NCBI GenBank assembly: GCA_946479855.1
Contig: CAMLHL010000031.1
Span: 1 to 31,029 of the forward strand
Length of the DNA stretch: 31,029 nucleotides
From: an uncultured Pseudomonadota bacterium
GTDB lineage: Bacteria; Pseudomonadota; Gammaproteobacteria; Burkholderiales; Rhodocyclaceae
Direction of reading: 5' to 3'
In this document: positions 9,591-18,221 of the stretch, in pieces
Position numbering within the stretch: position 1 is the first letter of the stretch
Layout of the letters: each line of letters starts with the position of its first letter
Position numbers and translations under genes: made by a program
Notes under the pieces: model-generated
Database searches by the model: none
What the model was told of the DNA's origin: nothing
What the model saw: the letters and a program-made list of their open reading frames with translations, nothing else

Positions 9591-10672
9591 GATGGATCGA
9601 ACCTCCGTAAAGCCAGGCCACAGGCGACCATCAGCGATGAAGCGTCCGCCAGCAGGCTTTTCGCCCTGACCCGATCGGAGAGCACCATGTTGGCGAACGG
9701 ATTGGCAATCAGCGTATTAACCTGGGTCCGGGTTGCCACAATCTCGTCTACCCCAGGAATCACCGCGCAACCACCGGCCAGAACGATGTGGTCGACCTGG
9801 TTGTACTGGGTAGAGGTAAAGAAAAATTGCAAGGCTCGTGAAACTTCCAGCGCCAGGTTCTCCATGAACGGAGTCAGCAATTCGACGTCATAACCTTCAG
9901 GTAGATTTCCTGCCCGTTTGGCAGCTTCCGCATCTTCGAAGCTCATGCCGTAGTGGCGGGCGATATCCTGGGTCAACTGAGCGCCGCCAAAGGCCTGCTC
10001 GCGGGCGTAGACCTGCAGACCGTTGCGAAGGACCGTCAGATTCATGATATTGGCTCCGGCATCAATCAGGGCGACGACCTGATTTTTTCCGGCTTCCGGC
10101 AATTGGCGTTCAATCAATTCGAAAGCGGCCAGCGATGCGAAGGACTCGACATCAACCACGGCCGCCTTCAGCCCCGCAGCATCGGCGACCGCAACCCGAT
10201 CCTCGACGCGCTCTTTTTTCGAGGCGGCAATCAAGACTTCGAGTTCTTCAGGAACAGCTGGAGCCGGACCGATCACCTGATAGTCGAGATTAACTTCGTC
10301 GATCGAGAACGGAATGTACTGATTGGCTTCCGTCTCGACCTGAGCCTCCAACTCGTCGTCGCGCAAGCCGGCGGGAACAATAATTTTTTTAGTGATTACC
10401 GCAGAACCCGGCAAGGCCATAGCGACACTGCGCGTGGACGTTCCCATGCGCTTCCAGGCACGCTTGACGCAATCGACTACACCGTCCAGGTTGGCGATAT
10501 TGCCATCGGACACCGCATCTTTGGGCAACACCTCTATGGTGTAGCGCTCAACGCGATAGCCGTCTTTCCCATTGGCGGTCAACTCGACCATCTTGACGGC
10601 GGACGAACTGATGTCCAAACCGAACAAGGAACGTGCCTTGGGATTTAACAACGCTGAGATATCGAAGCCCAC
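9587..10672 (-). CDS. pilM: Type IV pilus assembly ATPase-like protein PilM
   Basis: PilM is an actin/FtsA-like cytoplasmic protein that binds ATP and the PilN tail, coupling the pilus motor to the alignment complex. The 361-residue protein has the first phosphate loop LFGLDISSSAVKMVEL at about residues 16-31, a second near 205 (VALIDAGANIMNLTVLRNG), and the adenosine motif IVLAGGCAVIPG near 297. The start is a GTG preceded by a G-rich stretch (GGGGGT). It is first in pilMNOPQ and divergent from the PBP1A gene, with 160 bases between the two starts. Confidence 0.96.
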   Translation of the reverse strand: MGFDISALLNPKARSLFGLDISSSAVKMVELTANGKDGYRVERYTIEVLPKDAVSDGNIANLDGVVDCVKRAWKRMGTSTRSVAMALPGSAVITKKIIVPAGLRDDELEAQVETEANQYIPFSIDEVNLDYQVIGPAPAVPEELEVLIAASKKERVEDRVAVADAAGLKAAVVDVESFASLAAFELIERQLPEAGKNQVVALIDAGANIMNLTVLRNGLQVYAREQAFGGAQLTQDIARHYGMSFEDAEAAKRAGNLPEGYDVELLTPFMENLALEVSRALQFFFTSTQYNQVDHIVLAGGCAVIPGVDEIVATRTQVNTLIANPFANMVLSDRVRAKSLLADASSLMVACGLALRRFDPS

Positions 10673-10734
10673 CAGACCCCCAAAAAGTCCTTACGGATTA
10701 CGAAGTTACAAAAATATCCAATAATTCACTTCAG

Positions 10735-10763
10735 ATGCTAACAACAAGCTCTAGTCATGTAAA
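10735..10763 (-). promoter_or_regulatory. Probable promoter of pilMNOPQ
   Basis: On the minus strand TTTACA (10763-10758, five of six) and TAGCAT (10740-10735, four of six) are separated by 17 bases. The predicted leader to the pilM GTG is about 55-60 bases. Other AT-rich -10 candidates exist closer to pilM, so the exact choice is uncertain. Confidence 0.45.
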
Positions 10764-10768
10764 GCATT

Positions 10769-10799
10769 TTTACGGCGGGGTTTTTGCCCAGCGTATAAT
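10769..10799 (+). promoter_or_regulatory. Probable promoter of the PBP1A gene
   Basis: A perfect -10 TATAAT lies at 10794-10799, 33 bases before the GTG start. The -35 region is poor; TTTACG or TTACGG at 10769-10775 with a spacer of 18-19 bases is the nearest match. Confidence 0.5.
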
Positions 10800-10832
10800 C
10801 GGTGCAACACCAATTTTCACCCCAATACCTAC

Positions 10833-13148
10833 GTGCCTTCACTTCCGCCCGCGCTCCGCCTGGTACTTTACCCTGTCATATTCATTTTCGGCCTGGTTGC
10901 CATCGGCGTTGCAATGGCGCTGATCGTCCTGATACTAGCCTACCCGAACCTGCCGTCGCTCGAGGCACTGACCGATTACCGTCCGAAGATTCCTTTGCGT
11001 GTCTATACGGCCGACGGTTTCCTGATTGGTGAATTTGGCGAGGAGCGTCGCGCAGTGGTCGCCATTGGAGACGTCCCGGCAGTTATGAAGCAGGCCATCC
11101 TCGCAGCCGAGGATGATCGCTTCTACCAGCATGGCGGCATTGACTACACAGGGATTTTGCGCGCGGCGGGTGCCAACCTCCTTGGCGGCGGCAAGCGCCA
11201 GGGCGCCTCGACCATCACCCAGCAAGTTGCCCGAAATTTCTTTCTGACCGGCGAAAAAACGTATACCCGCAAGCTCTATGAGGCCCTGCTCTCCTTCAAG
11301 ATTGAAAACAATCTGACGAAGGATCAGATTTTCGAGCTCTATATCAACCAGATCTTCCTCGGCCAGCGCGCCTATGGCTTTGCCGCTGCCGCCCAGATCT
11401 ATTTCGGCAAGCCGCTCAAGGACATATCCATTGCCGAAGCCGCCATGCTGGCGGGCCTGCCGAAGGCTCCATCAGCCTACAACCCGGTCGTCAATCCCAA
11501 TCGGGCCAAGCTCCGGCAACAGTACGTGTTGCGGCGCATGCACGAACTGGGCTTTATCACGGACACCCAGCACGCAGCAGCCATCAAGGAACCCCTGATT
11601 GTCAAACGGGAGCTGTCCGGCTATGCCGTTCATGCCGAGTATGTCGCCGAAATGGCGCGCCAGATTGCCGCCGAGCGTTTTCCGGAAGAGGTCTACTCGC
11701 ACGGCATGAAGGTTTACACGACCCTGATCAAGGCGGAACAGGAAGCTGCCTACAATAGTCTGCGCAAAGGGGTCATGGATTACGATCGGCGGCATGGCTA
11801 CCGGGGTGCCGAATCCTATCTCGACATGAAGGAGATGAAGTCCGACCAGGACGAGGCGATCGACGAGGCGCTCCAGGACATCCCCGATGCTGGCGACCTG
11901 ATTCCGGCGCTGGTCCTGGCCGCCGACGCCAAGCAGATCAAGGCCTACCGCAAGGGCGGCGAAGTCGTCACCTTAACCGGCGATGCCATGAAGTTTGCTG
12001 CCAAGATGCTCGACGACAAGGCGCCGCCCAACAAGCGTCTGCGCCGCAGCGCCATCATTCGCCTGCAAAAGGACGACAAGGGGGGCTGGCAGATCAGCCA
12101 GTTACCGGAAGTCGAATCGGCTTTCGTAGCGGTCGACCCGAAAGACGGCGCCATTCGCGCTCTGGTTGGTGGTTTCGATTTCAACCGCAACAAATTCAAC
12201 CATGTCACCCAAGCCTGGCGGCAGCCGGGCTCCAGCTTCAAGCCTTTCATTTACTCGGCATCGCTGGAAAAGGGGTACAACCCGAACAGCGTGATCGCCG
12301 ACGAACCAATCGTCATTCCGGCCAGCCAGACCGGATCTCAAGCCTGGGAGCCACACAATTACGACGGCAAGTATGAAGGGCCGATGAAAATGCGCACGGC
12401 ACTGGCGAAGTCGAAGAACATGGTATCTATCCGCATCCTGCAGTCGATCGGTACGCAATATGCCCAGGACTATGCCGGCCGCTTCGGCTTCGATCCCGCC
12501 AAGCACCCACCTTACCTGACCATGGCGCTCGGTGCCGGCTCGGTTACGCCGTGGCAGATGGTGACCGCCTATTCCGTTTTCGCCAACGGCGGCTTCAAGA
12601 TCAATCCCTTCGTGGTTCGCGAAATTCGCAGTGAAAGCAACCAGGTTCTGGCGCTTTCGGCACAAACCGAGGCTGGCGACGAAAGCATACGTGCCATCGA
12701 CCCCCGCAACGCCTTCCTGATGGACATGATGTTGCGCGACGTTGCCATCTACGGCACCGCCGCCAAGGCTTCTGCCATCCTGAAACGCCAGGATCTGGCC
12801 GGCAAGACCGGGACGACGAACGAGTATGTCGACGCTTGGTTCTGCGGCTACCAGATGACCGTCGCCGGTTGCGCCTGGATCGGCTTCGACCAGCCGAAAA
12901 AGCTTGGCGACAAAGAAACCGGGGGTGTTGCCGCGCTGCCGATCTGGATCGGTTACATGAGCCGGGCGCTCAAGGATGTCCCGATGCAGCTACCGGAGGC
13001 TCCCGAAGGTCTGGTTGCCCGCGGCGAAGGCAGAGATCGGACCTACATCTACGCCGAAAATGCCAACAAGGAATCACCGGCGGACGAAACGGCACAGGAA
13101 GGCGCCCCCTTGCCCAAACCGGACCTCAGCGTTCCGCCCAGCGACTGA
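10833..13148 (+). CDS. mrcA: Class A penicillin-binding protein 1A (transglycosylase/transpeptidase)
   Basis: This enzyme polymerises lipid II glycan strands and crosslinks the peptides in the periplasm. The 771-residue protein has a membrane anchor at about residues 12-36. The GT51 transglycosylase domain carries catalytic E93 in AAEDDRFYQHGG and GASTITQQVARN at 124-135. An OB-like linker (about 310-420) precedes the transpeptidase domain, with S467-x-x-K470, SKN at 527-529 and KTGT at 658-661. The tail is Pro/Glu-rich. The start is a GTG with no clear ribosome binding site; in-frame alternatives would cut the anchor. The gene is divergent from pilM, the classic mrcA/ponA-pilM arrangement. 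Its stop codon abuts that of cyaY with no gap. Confidence 0.95.
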   Translation: MPSLPPALRLVLYPVIFIFGLVAIGVAMALIVLILAYPNLPSLEALTDYRPKIPLRVYTADGFLIGEFGEERRAVVAIGDVPAVMKQAILAAEDDRFYQHGGIDYTGILRAAGANLLGGGKRQGASTITQQVARNFFLTGEKTYTRKLYEALLSFKIENNLTKDQIFELYINQIFLGQRAYGFAAAAQIYFGKPLKDISIAEAAMLAGLPKAPSAYNPVVNPNRAKLRQQYVLRRMHELGFITDTQHAAAIKEPLIVKRELSGYAVHAEYVAEMARQIAAERFPEEVYSHGMKVYTTLIKAEQEAAYNSLRKGVMDYDRRHGYRGAESYLDMKEMKSDQDEAIDEALQDIPDAGDLIPALVLAADAKQIKAYRKGGEVVTLTGDAMKFAAKMLDDKAPPNKRLRRSAIIRLQKDDKGGWQISQLPEVESAFVAVDPKDGAIRALVGGFDFNRNKFNHVTQAWRQPGSSFKPFIYSASLEKGYNPNSVIADEPIVIPASQTGSQAWEPHNYDGKYEGPMKMRTALAKSKNMVSIRILQSIGTQYAQDYAGRFGFDPAKHPPYLTMALGAGSVTPWQMVTAYSVFANGGFKINPFVVREIRSESNQVLALSAQTEAGDESIRAIDPRNAFLMDMMLRDVAIYGTAAKASAILKRQDLAGKTGTTNEYVDAWFCGYQMTVAGCAWIGFDQPKKLGDKETGGVAALPIWIGYMSRALKDVPMQLPEAPEGLVARGEGRDRTYIYAENANKESPADETAQEGAPLPKPDLSVPPSD

Positions 13149-13466
13149 TCAGCGCAGATCGATAGTCTCGCCGGCCTGCTGGCTGGCGAGCGCCGACAGC
13201 TTGGCCATCAGTTCGGCGTTATCGCGGGTATCGCGCCAGACGGCGCCGTCCCAGCGGAAATGGAAGCCGCCGGCACGCGCCGCGACCCAGATTTCCTTGG
13301 CCACGCCGTGGCGATTGACGATGATCTTGCTGCCGTCGGCAAACTCGATCTCCAGGACACCGCCCGGCGCCAGTTCGAAGTCGAGATCGGCGTCGCACGC
13401 CTCCAGGGCTGCGTCGATCCGGGCCAATGCCTGCCCGGCCAGGGTGTTGAATTCGCTGTCATCCAT
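13149..13466 (-). CDS. cyaY: Frataxin-like iron-sulfur assembly protein CyaY
   Basis: CyaY is a small cytoplasmic iron-binding protein that modulates the IscS desulfurase during Fe-S cluster assembly. The 105 residues match the family length. The N-terminal helix is acidic (MDDSEFNTLAGQALARIDAA, then CDADLDFELAPG), as expected for the iron-binding ridge. The sheet contains IIVNRHGVAKEIWVAA and FHFRWDG, typical frataxin core motifs. The C-terminal helix is NAELMAKLSALASQQ. The gene is divergent from lptM-lysA, and its stop touches that of the PBP gene. The cyaY|lptM neighbourhood is shared with enterobacteria. Confidence 0.93.
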   Translation of the reverse strand: MDDSEFNTLAGQALARIDAALEACDADLDFELAPGGVLEIEFADGSKIIVNRHGVAKEIWVAARAGGFHFRWDGAVWRDTRDNAELMAKLSALASQQAGETIDLR

Positions 13467-13507
13467 CGTGTGCTACCATCCCGCTCTTCGCTGACCGCGC
13501 CCCGAAC

Positions 13508-13669
13508 ATGTCCAGAATCGCCGCCCTGCTGATCATCCTTGGCCTTGCCGCCTGTGGCATGAAGACCCCGCTCGAACGGCCGACCGGCCCGGCGCCGGAG
13601 CCGCTGCTGGGCAGCGGAAAATCGACCGTCAAGGATGTTAGCACGACCAATCAACGCCAAGCCCAATGA
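13508..13669 (+). CDS. lptM: Small lipoprotein LptM (YifL-like)
   Basis: A 53-codon frame starts at ATG 13508 and ends at TGA 13667-13669, overlapping the lysA start by 4 bases (ATGA). The protein has a lipoprotein signal peptide with lipobox LAAC and predicted acylated Cys16. The mature N-terminus reads CGMKTPLERP, a variant of the CGLKGPLYFP motif of the LptM/YifL family, which assists assembly of the LptDE lipopolysaccharide translocon at the outer membrane. The rest is low-complexity Pro/Gly/Gln. No strong ribosome binding site is visible. Position between cyaY and a lysine/DAP gene matches YifL elsewhere. Too short for many gene finders. Confidence 0.85.
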   Translation: MSRIAALLIILGLAACGMKTPLERPTGPAPEPLLGSGKSTVKDVSTTNQRQAQ

Positions 13670-14928
13670 CCGCATTTACCCTCAAGAACGGCGTCCTGCA
13701 CGCCGAATCCGTCGCCCTGCCCGCCCTTGCCGAACAGTTCGGCACGCCGGCCTATGTTTACTCCCGCGCCGCACTGGAAGCCTCGCTAGGCGAATTCCAT
13801 GAAGTACTCGGTGGCCATCCCGCCGGCCGCGGCGCGCTGGTCTGCTACGCCGTCAAGGCCAATTCCAACCTCGCCATCCTGAACGTCTTCGCCCGCCTCG
13901 GGGCCGGCTTCGACATCGTTTCCGGCGGCGAACTGCAGCGCGTGCTGGCCGCCGGGGCTGATCCGAAGAAAGTCGTTTTCTCCGGCGTCGGCAAGACGGC
14001 CGAAGAAATGAAGCTGGCGCTGGAGGTCGGCATTTTCTGCTTCAACGTCGAGTCCGCCCCCGAACTGGAGCGTCTGAACGAAGTCGCTGACCAGTGCGGC
14101 AAGCAGGCGCCGATCAGCCTGCGCGTCAATCCCAACGTCGACCCAAAGACCCACCCCTATATTTCCACCGGCCTCAAGGGTGCCAAGTTCGGCGTCGCCT
14201 ACGACCAGGCACTGGACCTCTATCGCCGCGCCGCAGCACTGCCCAATATTGAAGTGGCCGGCATCGACTGCCACATCGGTTCACAACTGCTCGACCCCTC
14301 GCCCTTCGTCGAGGCGCTCGACCGTATCCTGGCCCTGGTCGACCAACTGGCGGCCGAAGGCATCCACATTCACCACCTCGACCTCGGCGGCGGCCTTGGC
14401 ATCAAGTACAACGCCGAGCAGGTGCAACCGACCGTCGCCGCCTACCTGACGCCGCTGCTTGACAAGCTGGCCGGTCGCGGCCTGCAGGTCGTGCTCGAAC
14501 CCGGCCGCCGACTGGTCGGCAATGCCGGCCTACTGCTGACCCGGATCGAATACCTGAAGCAGGGCGAGGCCAAGAATTTCGCCATCATCGACGCTGCGAT
14601 GAACGACCTGATGCGCCCGGCGCTCTACGAAGCCTGGCACGACATCCTGCCGGTCGTGCCGCGCAGCGGCAAAGCCCATGACTACGATGTCGTCGGCCCG
14701 GTCTGCGAAACCGGCGACTTCCTCGGTCAGGACCGCCCGCTGGCTGTCGAAGCAGGCGATCTGCTGGCCGTCATGTCGGCCGGCGCCTACGGCATGGCCA
14801 TGGCCTCGAACTACAACACCCGGCCGCGCGCCGTCGAGATAATGGTCGATGGCGACCAGATCCACGTCATTCGCCGGCGCGAGACCGTCGAGCAACTCTA
14901 CGCCGGCGAGTCCGTCCTACCCCAGTGA
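13666..14928 (+). CDS. lysA: Diaminopimelate decarboxylase
   Basis: LysA decarboxylates meso-diaminopimelate to L-lysine, the last step of lysine synthesis, with PLP. The 420-residue fold-III enzyme has the PLP lysine K64 in CYAVKANSN, the conserved HIGSQ at 203-207, the glycine loop GGGLG at 241-245, EPGRRLV at 278-284, and C347 of the CETGDF signature at the dimer-interface active site. It overlaps lptM and the following S4-domain gene by 4 bases each, suggesting one transcript. Its substrate is made by DapF, encoded elsewhere in this window (26633-27463). Confidence 0.97.
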   Translation: MTAFTLKNGVLHAESVALPALAEQFGTPAYVYSRAALEASLGEFHEVLGGHPAGRGALVCYAVKANSNLAILNVFARLGAGFDIVSGGELQRVLAAGADPKKVVFSGVGKTAEEMKLALEVGIFCFNVESAPELERLNEVADQCGKQAPISLRVNPNVDPKTHPYISTGLKGAKFGVAYDQALDLYRRAAALPNIEVAGIDCHIGSQLLDPSPFVEALDRILALVDQLAAEGIHIHHLDLGGGLGIKYNAEQVQPTVAAYLTPLLDKLAGRGLQVVLEPGRRLVGNAGLLLTRIEYLKQGEAKNFAIIDAAMNDLMRPALYEAWHDILPVVPRSGKAHDYDVVGPVCETGDFLGQDRPLAVEAGDLLAVMSAGAYGMAMASNYNTRPRAVEIMVDGDQIHVIRRRETVEQLYAGESVLPQ

Positions 14929-15299
14929 GCGGCCTGCGCGTCGACAAATGGCTGTGGGCGGCGCGTTTTTTCAAGACGCGCACCCTGGCCAGCGACGCGG
15001 TGAGCGGCGGCAAGGTCAAGGTCAATGGCGCGGCGACCAAGCCGGCGCGCGACATCAAGGTCGGTGACCGGCTGGAGATCGCCAACGGCGAAACCCGTTG
15101 GGCAGTGACCATCAAGGTACTCTCCGACAAGCGCGGACCGGCGCCGGACGCTCGCCTGCTCTACGACGAGGCTCCGGAAAGCATCGCCGCCCGTGAAACC
15201 GAGCGGGAAAGCCGGAAATTCGTGCAGGACCCGGCAGCCGACATCCATGGTCGGCCGACCAAGCGCGACCGGCGCCAGATGGATCGTTACGGTCGATAA
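14925..15299 (+). CDS. hslR: S4-domain RNA-binding protein Hsp15
   Basis: Hsp15 binds stalled 50S subunits carrying a nascent peptidyl-tRNA and helps recycle them after heat stress. The 124-residue protein begins with the S4 RNA-binding fold (about 3-65: LRVDKWLWAARFFKTRTLA, then GGKVKVNG). A basic C-terminal tail follows, ending GRPTKRDRRQMDRYGR, as in the family. The start is a GTG that overlaps the lysA stop (GTGA), so translation is probably coupled. The downstream gap to the convergent permease gene contains a repeat but no clear terminator. Confidence 0.92.
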   Translation: MSGLRVDKWLWAARFFKTRTLASDAVSGGKVKVNGAATKPARDIKVGDRLEIANGETRWAVTIKVLSDKRGPAPDARLLYDEAPESIAARETERESRKFVQDPAADIHGRPTKRDRRQMDRYGR

Positions 15300-15307
15300 T
15301 TCGCCCC

Positions 15308-15356
15308 TCGACAGTCCATCGGGCTTGCTACGGTCGACCGCTAAAAACGGCCAAAA
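15308..15356. repeat. Intergenic palindrome-centred repeat, copy A
   Basis: The gap between hslR and the convergent permease gene carries a sequence centred on the perfect palindrome CGGTCGACCG (15331-15340). It is flanked by CGGGCTTGCTA on one side and CTAAAAACGGCCAAAA on the other. Closely related sequences occur at 23161-23206 (same orientation) and 24998-25051 (inverted), also between genes. It ends exactly at the permease stop codon. Confidence 0.6.
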
Positions 15357-16244
15357 TCACAGCACGTAAGCCAGGGCCAGCGGCAGGAAAATCAGCGCCG
15401 CCAGATTACCGATCAACACGATCGACGCAACACGCTGCGGCTCCTGTTTATAGCGCTCGGCAAACAGGAAATTGAGCACAGCCGGCGGCAGGGCGCCAAA
15501 AACGAAGAGCATCGCCGCATCGCGGCCGTGCAACCCAAGCACCAAGGTGACCGCAGTGGCGATCAGCATGCCGGCCAGCGGTCGCAGCACGGCGCTGCCG
15601 ACTGCCAGCTTCCATTCGCTGAAATTGACGTCGGTCATCCGCACGCCGAGCGAGAAGAGCAGCAGCGGCACCGAAACGTCGCCGAGCATCTTGATGGCGA
15701 TGACCAACGGCGTCCAGATCGGAATCTTGAGCAGGGCCACGGCCACCCCCGCCACGGCAGCAAAAACCACGGGGATGCGCCACAAGGTCAGCAGGCGGGT
15801 GGTCGGATCGAGCAGGCGGGCGCCGAAGGAAAAATGCAGCGTATTCTCGACCATGAAGAGGATCACCGCCGCCGGCAAGGCGCTCTCGCCCCACGCCAGC
15901 ACGGCCAGCGGCAGGCCGATGTTGCCGGAGTTGTTGAAAAGCATCGGCGGCACCAGCGTCTTCGGCTGGATGCCGGCCAGCCTGGCGAGCGGCCAGGCGA
16001 GCAGGCCGCAGGCGGCGAGGACCAGGAAACCGCCGAGCGCCAGCGGCGCGTAAGCTGCCAGATCGAAGGACTTGCCGGCCATCGCCGCAAAAACCAGGGC
16101 CGGCACGAAGACATCCATGTTCAGCCGGTTGGCAACGGCCATTTCCGGTTTGTGCTGGCGACCATAGAAATAGCCGGCGGCGACGATGCCGAAGATGGGG
16201 AAGAGGATGGCCAGCAGGCGGAAACTCAGGCTTTGCTCGTCCAC
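15357..16244 (-). CDS. AEC-family permease (auxin efflux carrier-like)
   Basis: This is an inner-membrane protein of the bile/arsenite/riboflavin (BART) superfamily AEC group; substrates of bacterial members are mostly organic acids such as malate or malonate, and none can be assigned here. About ten hydrophobic segments span its length. The family signature NNSGNIGLPL lies near the middle, with a second discontinuous helix around FSLGVRM. I chose the GTG at 16244 (295 residues) because AAAGGG lies 6 bases upstream; the in-frame TTG at 16259 would add five residues and has no comparable site. It is convergent with hslR, and repeat copy A abuts its stop. It is 90 bases downstream of hslU and may be read from that operon. 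Confidence 0.85.
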   Translation of the reverse strand: MDEQSLSFRLLAILFPIFGIVAAGYFYGRQHKPEMAVANRLNMDVFVPALVFAAMAGKSFDLAAYAPLALGGFLVLAACGLLAWPLARLAGIQPKTLVPPMLFNNSGNIGLPLAVLAWGESALPAAVILFMVENTLHFSFGARLLDPTTRLLTLWRIPVVFAAVAGVAVALLKIPIWTPLVIAIKMLGDVSVPLLLFSLGVRMTDVNFSEWKLAVGSAVLRPLAGMLIATAVTLVLGLHGRDAAMLFVFGALPPAVLNFLFAERYKQEPQRVASIVLIGNLAALIFLPLALAYVL

Positions 16245-16293
16245 GCGGACCCTTTGCAAACGCGAAAATCAGGGATTGTGCCGACCACCGACC

Positions 16294-16326
16294 GCGGGGC
16301 AATAGGGAATCCCCCTGATGCCCCGC
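16294..16326 (-). terminator. Strong hairpin after hslU, without a T-tract
   Basis: On the minus strand GCGGGGCA (16326-16319 side) pairs with its complement at 16301-16294, and AGGG/CCCT pair inside. It lies 8 bases after the hslU stop. No T-run follows, so it may be an RNA 3'-end stabiliser or pause site rather than an intrinsic terminator. Confidence 0.4.
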
Positions 16327-16334
16327 CGGCCGAA

Positions 16335-17675
16335 TTACAGCACGTAGCGCGACAGGTCTTCGTCGGCGGCAACTTCGCCCAGCTTGTCGTTGACGTAGGC
16401 GGCATCGATCCGCACGCTGTTGAGCCCGATCTTGCCAGCATCGAACGACACTTCCTCGAGCAGCTTCTCCATGACCGTGTGCAGGCGACGGGCGCCGATG
16501 TTCTCGGTCTTTTCATTGACCTGGAAAGCGATTTCGGCCATCCGACGGATACCGTCATCGACAAACTCCAGTTGAACACCTTCGGTCGCGAGCAGCGCCT
16601 CGTATTGCCGGGTCAGGCAGGCGTCGGTCTGGGTCAGGATGCGCTCGAAATCGGATACCGACAGCGAATCGAGTTCGACGCGGATCGGGAAGCGGCCCTG
16701 CAGTTCGGGAATCAGGTCGGACGGCTTGGACAGATGGAAGGCGCCGGACGCGATGAACAGGATGTGGTCGGTCTTGATCATGCCGTACTTGGTCGACACC
16801 GTGGTGCCTTCAACCAGCGGCAACAGGTCGCGCTGGACGCCCTGACGCGAGACATCGGCGCCCTGCATTTCCGAACGGCTGGCGATCTTGTCCAGCTCGT
16901 CAAGAAAAACGATGCCGTTCTGCTCGACCGCCTTGACCGCCTCCAGCTTGACATCCTCGTCATTGACCAGCTTGGCGGCCTCCTCATCGGTCAGGAGCTT
17001 CAGCGCTTCCTTGACCGGCAGCTTGCGCGATTTTTTCTTGCCGCCGCCGATGTTCTGGAACATGCCCTGAATCTGCTGGGTCAGCTCCTCCATGCCCGGC
17101 GGTGCGAAAATTTCGGCCTGCACGCTGGGTGCGGCCACCTCGATATCGATTTCCTTGTCGTCCAGTTCACCTTCGCGCAATTTCTTGCGGAACTTCTGGC
17201 GGGTCGAACCCTCTGCGACGGTCGACTCGGCATTTTCGGCAAAAAAGCCGGGGCCGCGGGCGGGCGGCAACAGCACGTCGAGAATACGCTCCTCGGCGGC
17301 ATCCTCGGCGCGGGCCCGCATCGCCTTCATGGCCCGCTCGCGGTGCGACTTGATGGCCATCTCGACCAGGTCGCGGATGATCGTTTCGACGTCGCGGCCG
17401 ACGTAGCCGACCTCGGTGAACTTGGTCGCCTCGATTTTGATGAAGGGGGCGTTGGCCAGCCGGGCCAGACGGCGGGCGATCTCGGTCTTGCCGACACCGG
17501 TCGGCCCGATCATCAGGATGTTCTTCGGCGTGATTTCCTGGCGCAGCGGCTCGGCCACCTGCGAGCGTCGCCAGCGGTTGCGCAGCGCAATGGCGACCGC
17601 CTTCTTGGCGGCGTTCTGGCCGACGATGTGCTTGTCGAGCTCGGAAACGATTTCCTGCGGCGTCATCGTCGTCAT
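16335..17675 (-). CDS. hslU: ATP-dependent protease ATPase subunit HslU
   Basis: HslU is the AAA+ unfoldase that feeds proteins to the HslV peptidase in the cytoplasm. The 446-residue protein has Walker A GPTGVGKT at 57-64, the pore loop GYVGRD at 90-95, the intermediate I-domain (about 110-240, with the family's charged helices), Walker [11 protein letters not shown] starting at 255, and a C-terminal LSRYVL tail that docks into HslV. It overlaps hslV by 4 bases. Full length, no anomalies. Confidence 0.97.
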   Translation of the reverse strand: MTTMTPQEIVSELDKHIVGQNAAKKAVAIALRNRWRRSQVAEPLRQEITPKNILMIGPTGVGKTEIARRLARLANAPFIKIEATKFTEVGYVGRDVETIIRDLVEMAIKSHRERAMKAMRARAEDAAEERILDVLLPPARGPGFFAENAESTVAEGSTRQKFRKKLREGELDDKEIDIEVAAPSVQAEIFAPPGMEELTQQIQGMFQNIGGGKKKSRKLPVKEALKLLTDEEAAKLVNDEDVKLEAVKAVEQNGIVFLDELDKIASRSEMQGADVSRQGVQRDLLPLVEGTTVSTKYGMIKTDHILFIASGAFHLSKPSDLIPELQGRFPIRVELDSLSVSDFERILTQTDACLTRQYEALLATEGVQLEFVDDGIRRMAEIAFQVNEKTENIGARRLHTVMEKLLEEVSFDAGKIGLNSVRIDAAYVNDKLGEVAADEDLSRYVL

Positions 17676-18208
17676 TCCAGCACCTCGAGCGTGAAGTTGC
17701 GGTTGGTATAGATACAGATATCGCCGGCGATTTCCAGCGACTTGGTGACGATCTCGCGCGGCGCCAGCTCGGTATTTTCCAGCAGGGCGCGCGCCGCGCT
17801 CTGGGCGTAGGAGCCCCCGGAGCCGATGGCAACGATGCCCTGCTCCGGCTCCAGCACGTCGCCGTTGCCGGTAATGATCAGCGACACCTCGCGGTCGGCC
17901 ACCGACAGCATCGCCTCCAGGCGGCGCAGGGCACGATCGGAACGCCAGTCCTTGGCGAGTTCGACCGCCGAGCGCAGCAGGTTGCCCTGATGCTTGTCGA
18001 GCTTGGCCTCGAAACGCTCGAACAGCGTGAAGGCATCGGCCGTACCGCCGGCGAAGCCGGCCAGGATGCGGCCCTGATACAGGCGGCGCACCTTGCGCGC
18101 CGTCGCCTTGATGACCACATTGCCCAGCGTGACCTGACCGTCGCCGCCCATGGCGACGGAATTGCCCCGGCGCACCGACAGGATTGTCGTGCCGTGATAT
18201 TGCTCCAT
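17672..18208 (-). CDS. hslV: ATP-dependent protease peptidase subunit HslV
   Basis: HslV is the proteasome-like threonine peptidase that forms the double hexamer capped by HslU. The 178-residue protein has the nucleophile Thr7 in [10 protein letters not shown], so a six-residue propeptide must be removed. Enterobacterial HslV has only Met before the Thr; a short propeptide is usual in betaproteobacteria. [21 protein letters not shown] and ITGNGDV follow in the expected places. The start is preceded by AGGA at 6 bases. It lies 13 bases after the STAS-repeat gene and overlaps hslU. Confidence 0.97.
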   Translation of the reverse strand: MEQYHGTTILSVRRGNSVAMGGDGQVTLGNVVIKATARKVRRLYQGRILAGFAGGTADAFTLFERFEAKLDKHQGNLLRSAVELAKDWRSDRALRRLEAMLSVADREVSLIITGNGDVLEPEQGIVAIGSGGSYAQSAARALLENTELAPREIVTKSLEIAGDICIYTNRNFTLEVLE

Positions 18209-18221
18209 GTTTTTTCCTGAC

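Noticed and set aside
13140..13155. Possible overlapping terminator where the PBP and cyaY stops meet (TGATCA)
   Set aside because: Only a 6-base palindrome; no stem long enough and no T-run on either strand.
15528..17711. 727-codon open frame on the plus strand
   Set aside because: Antisense to the AEC permease and hslU; composition rich in Gln, Arg, His and Asp, typical of a shadow frame.
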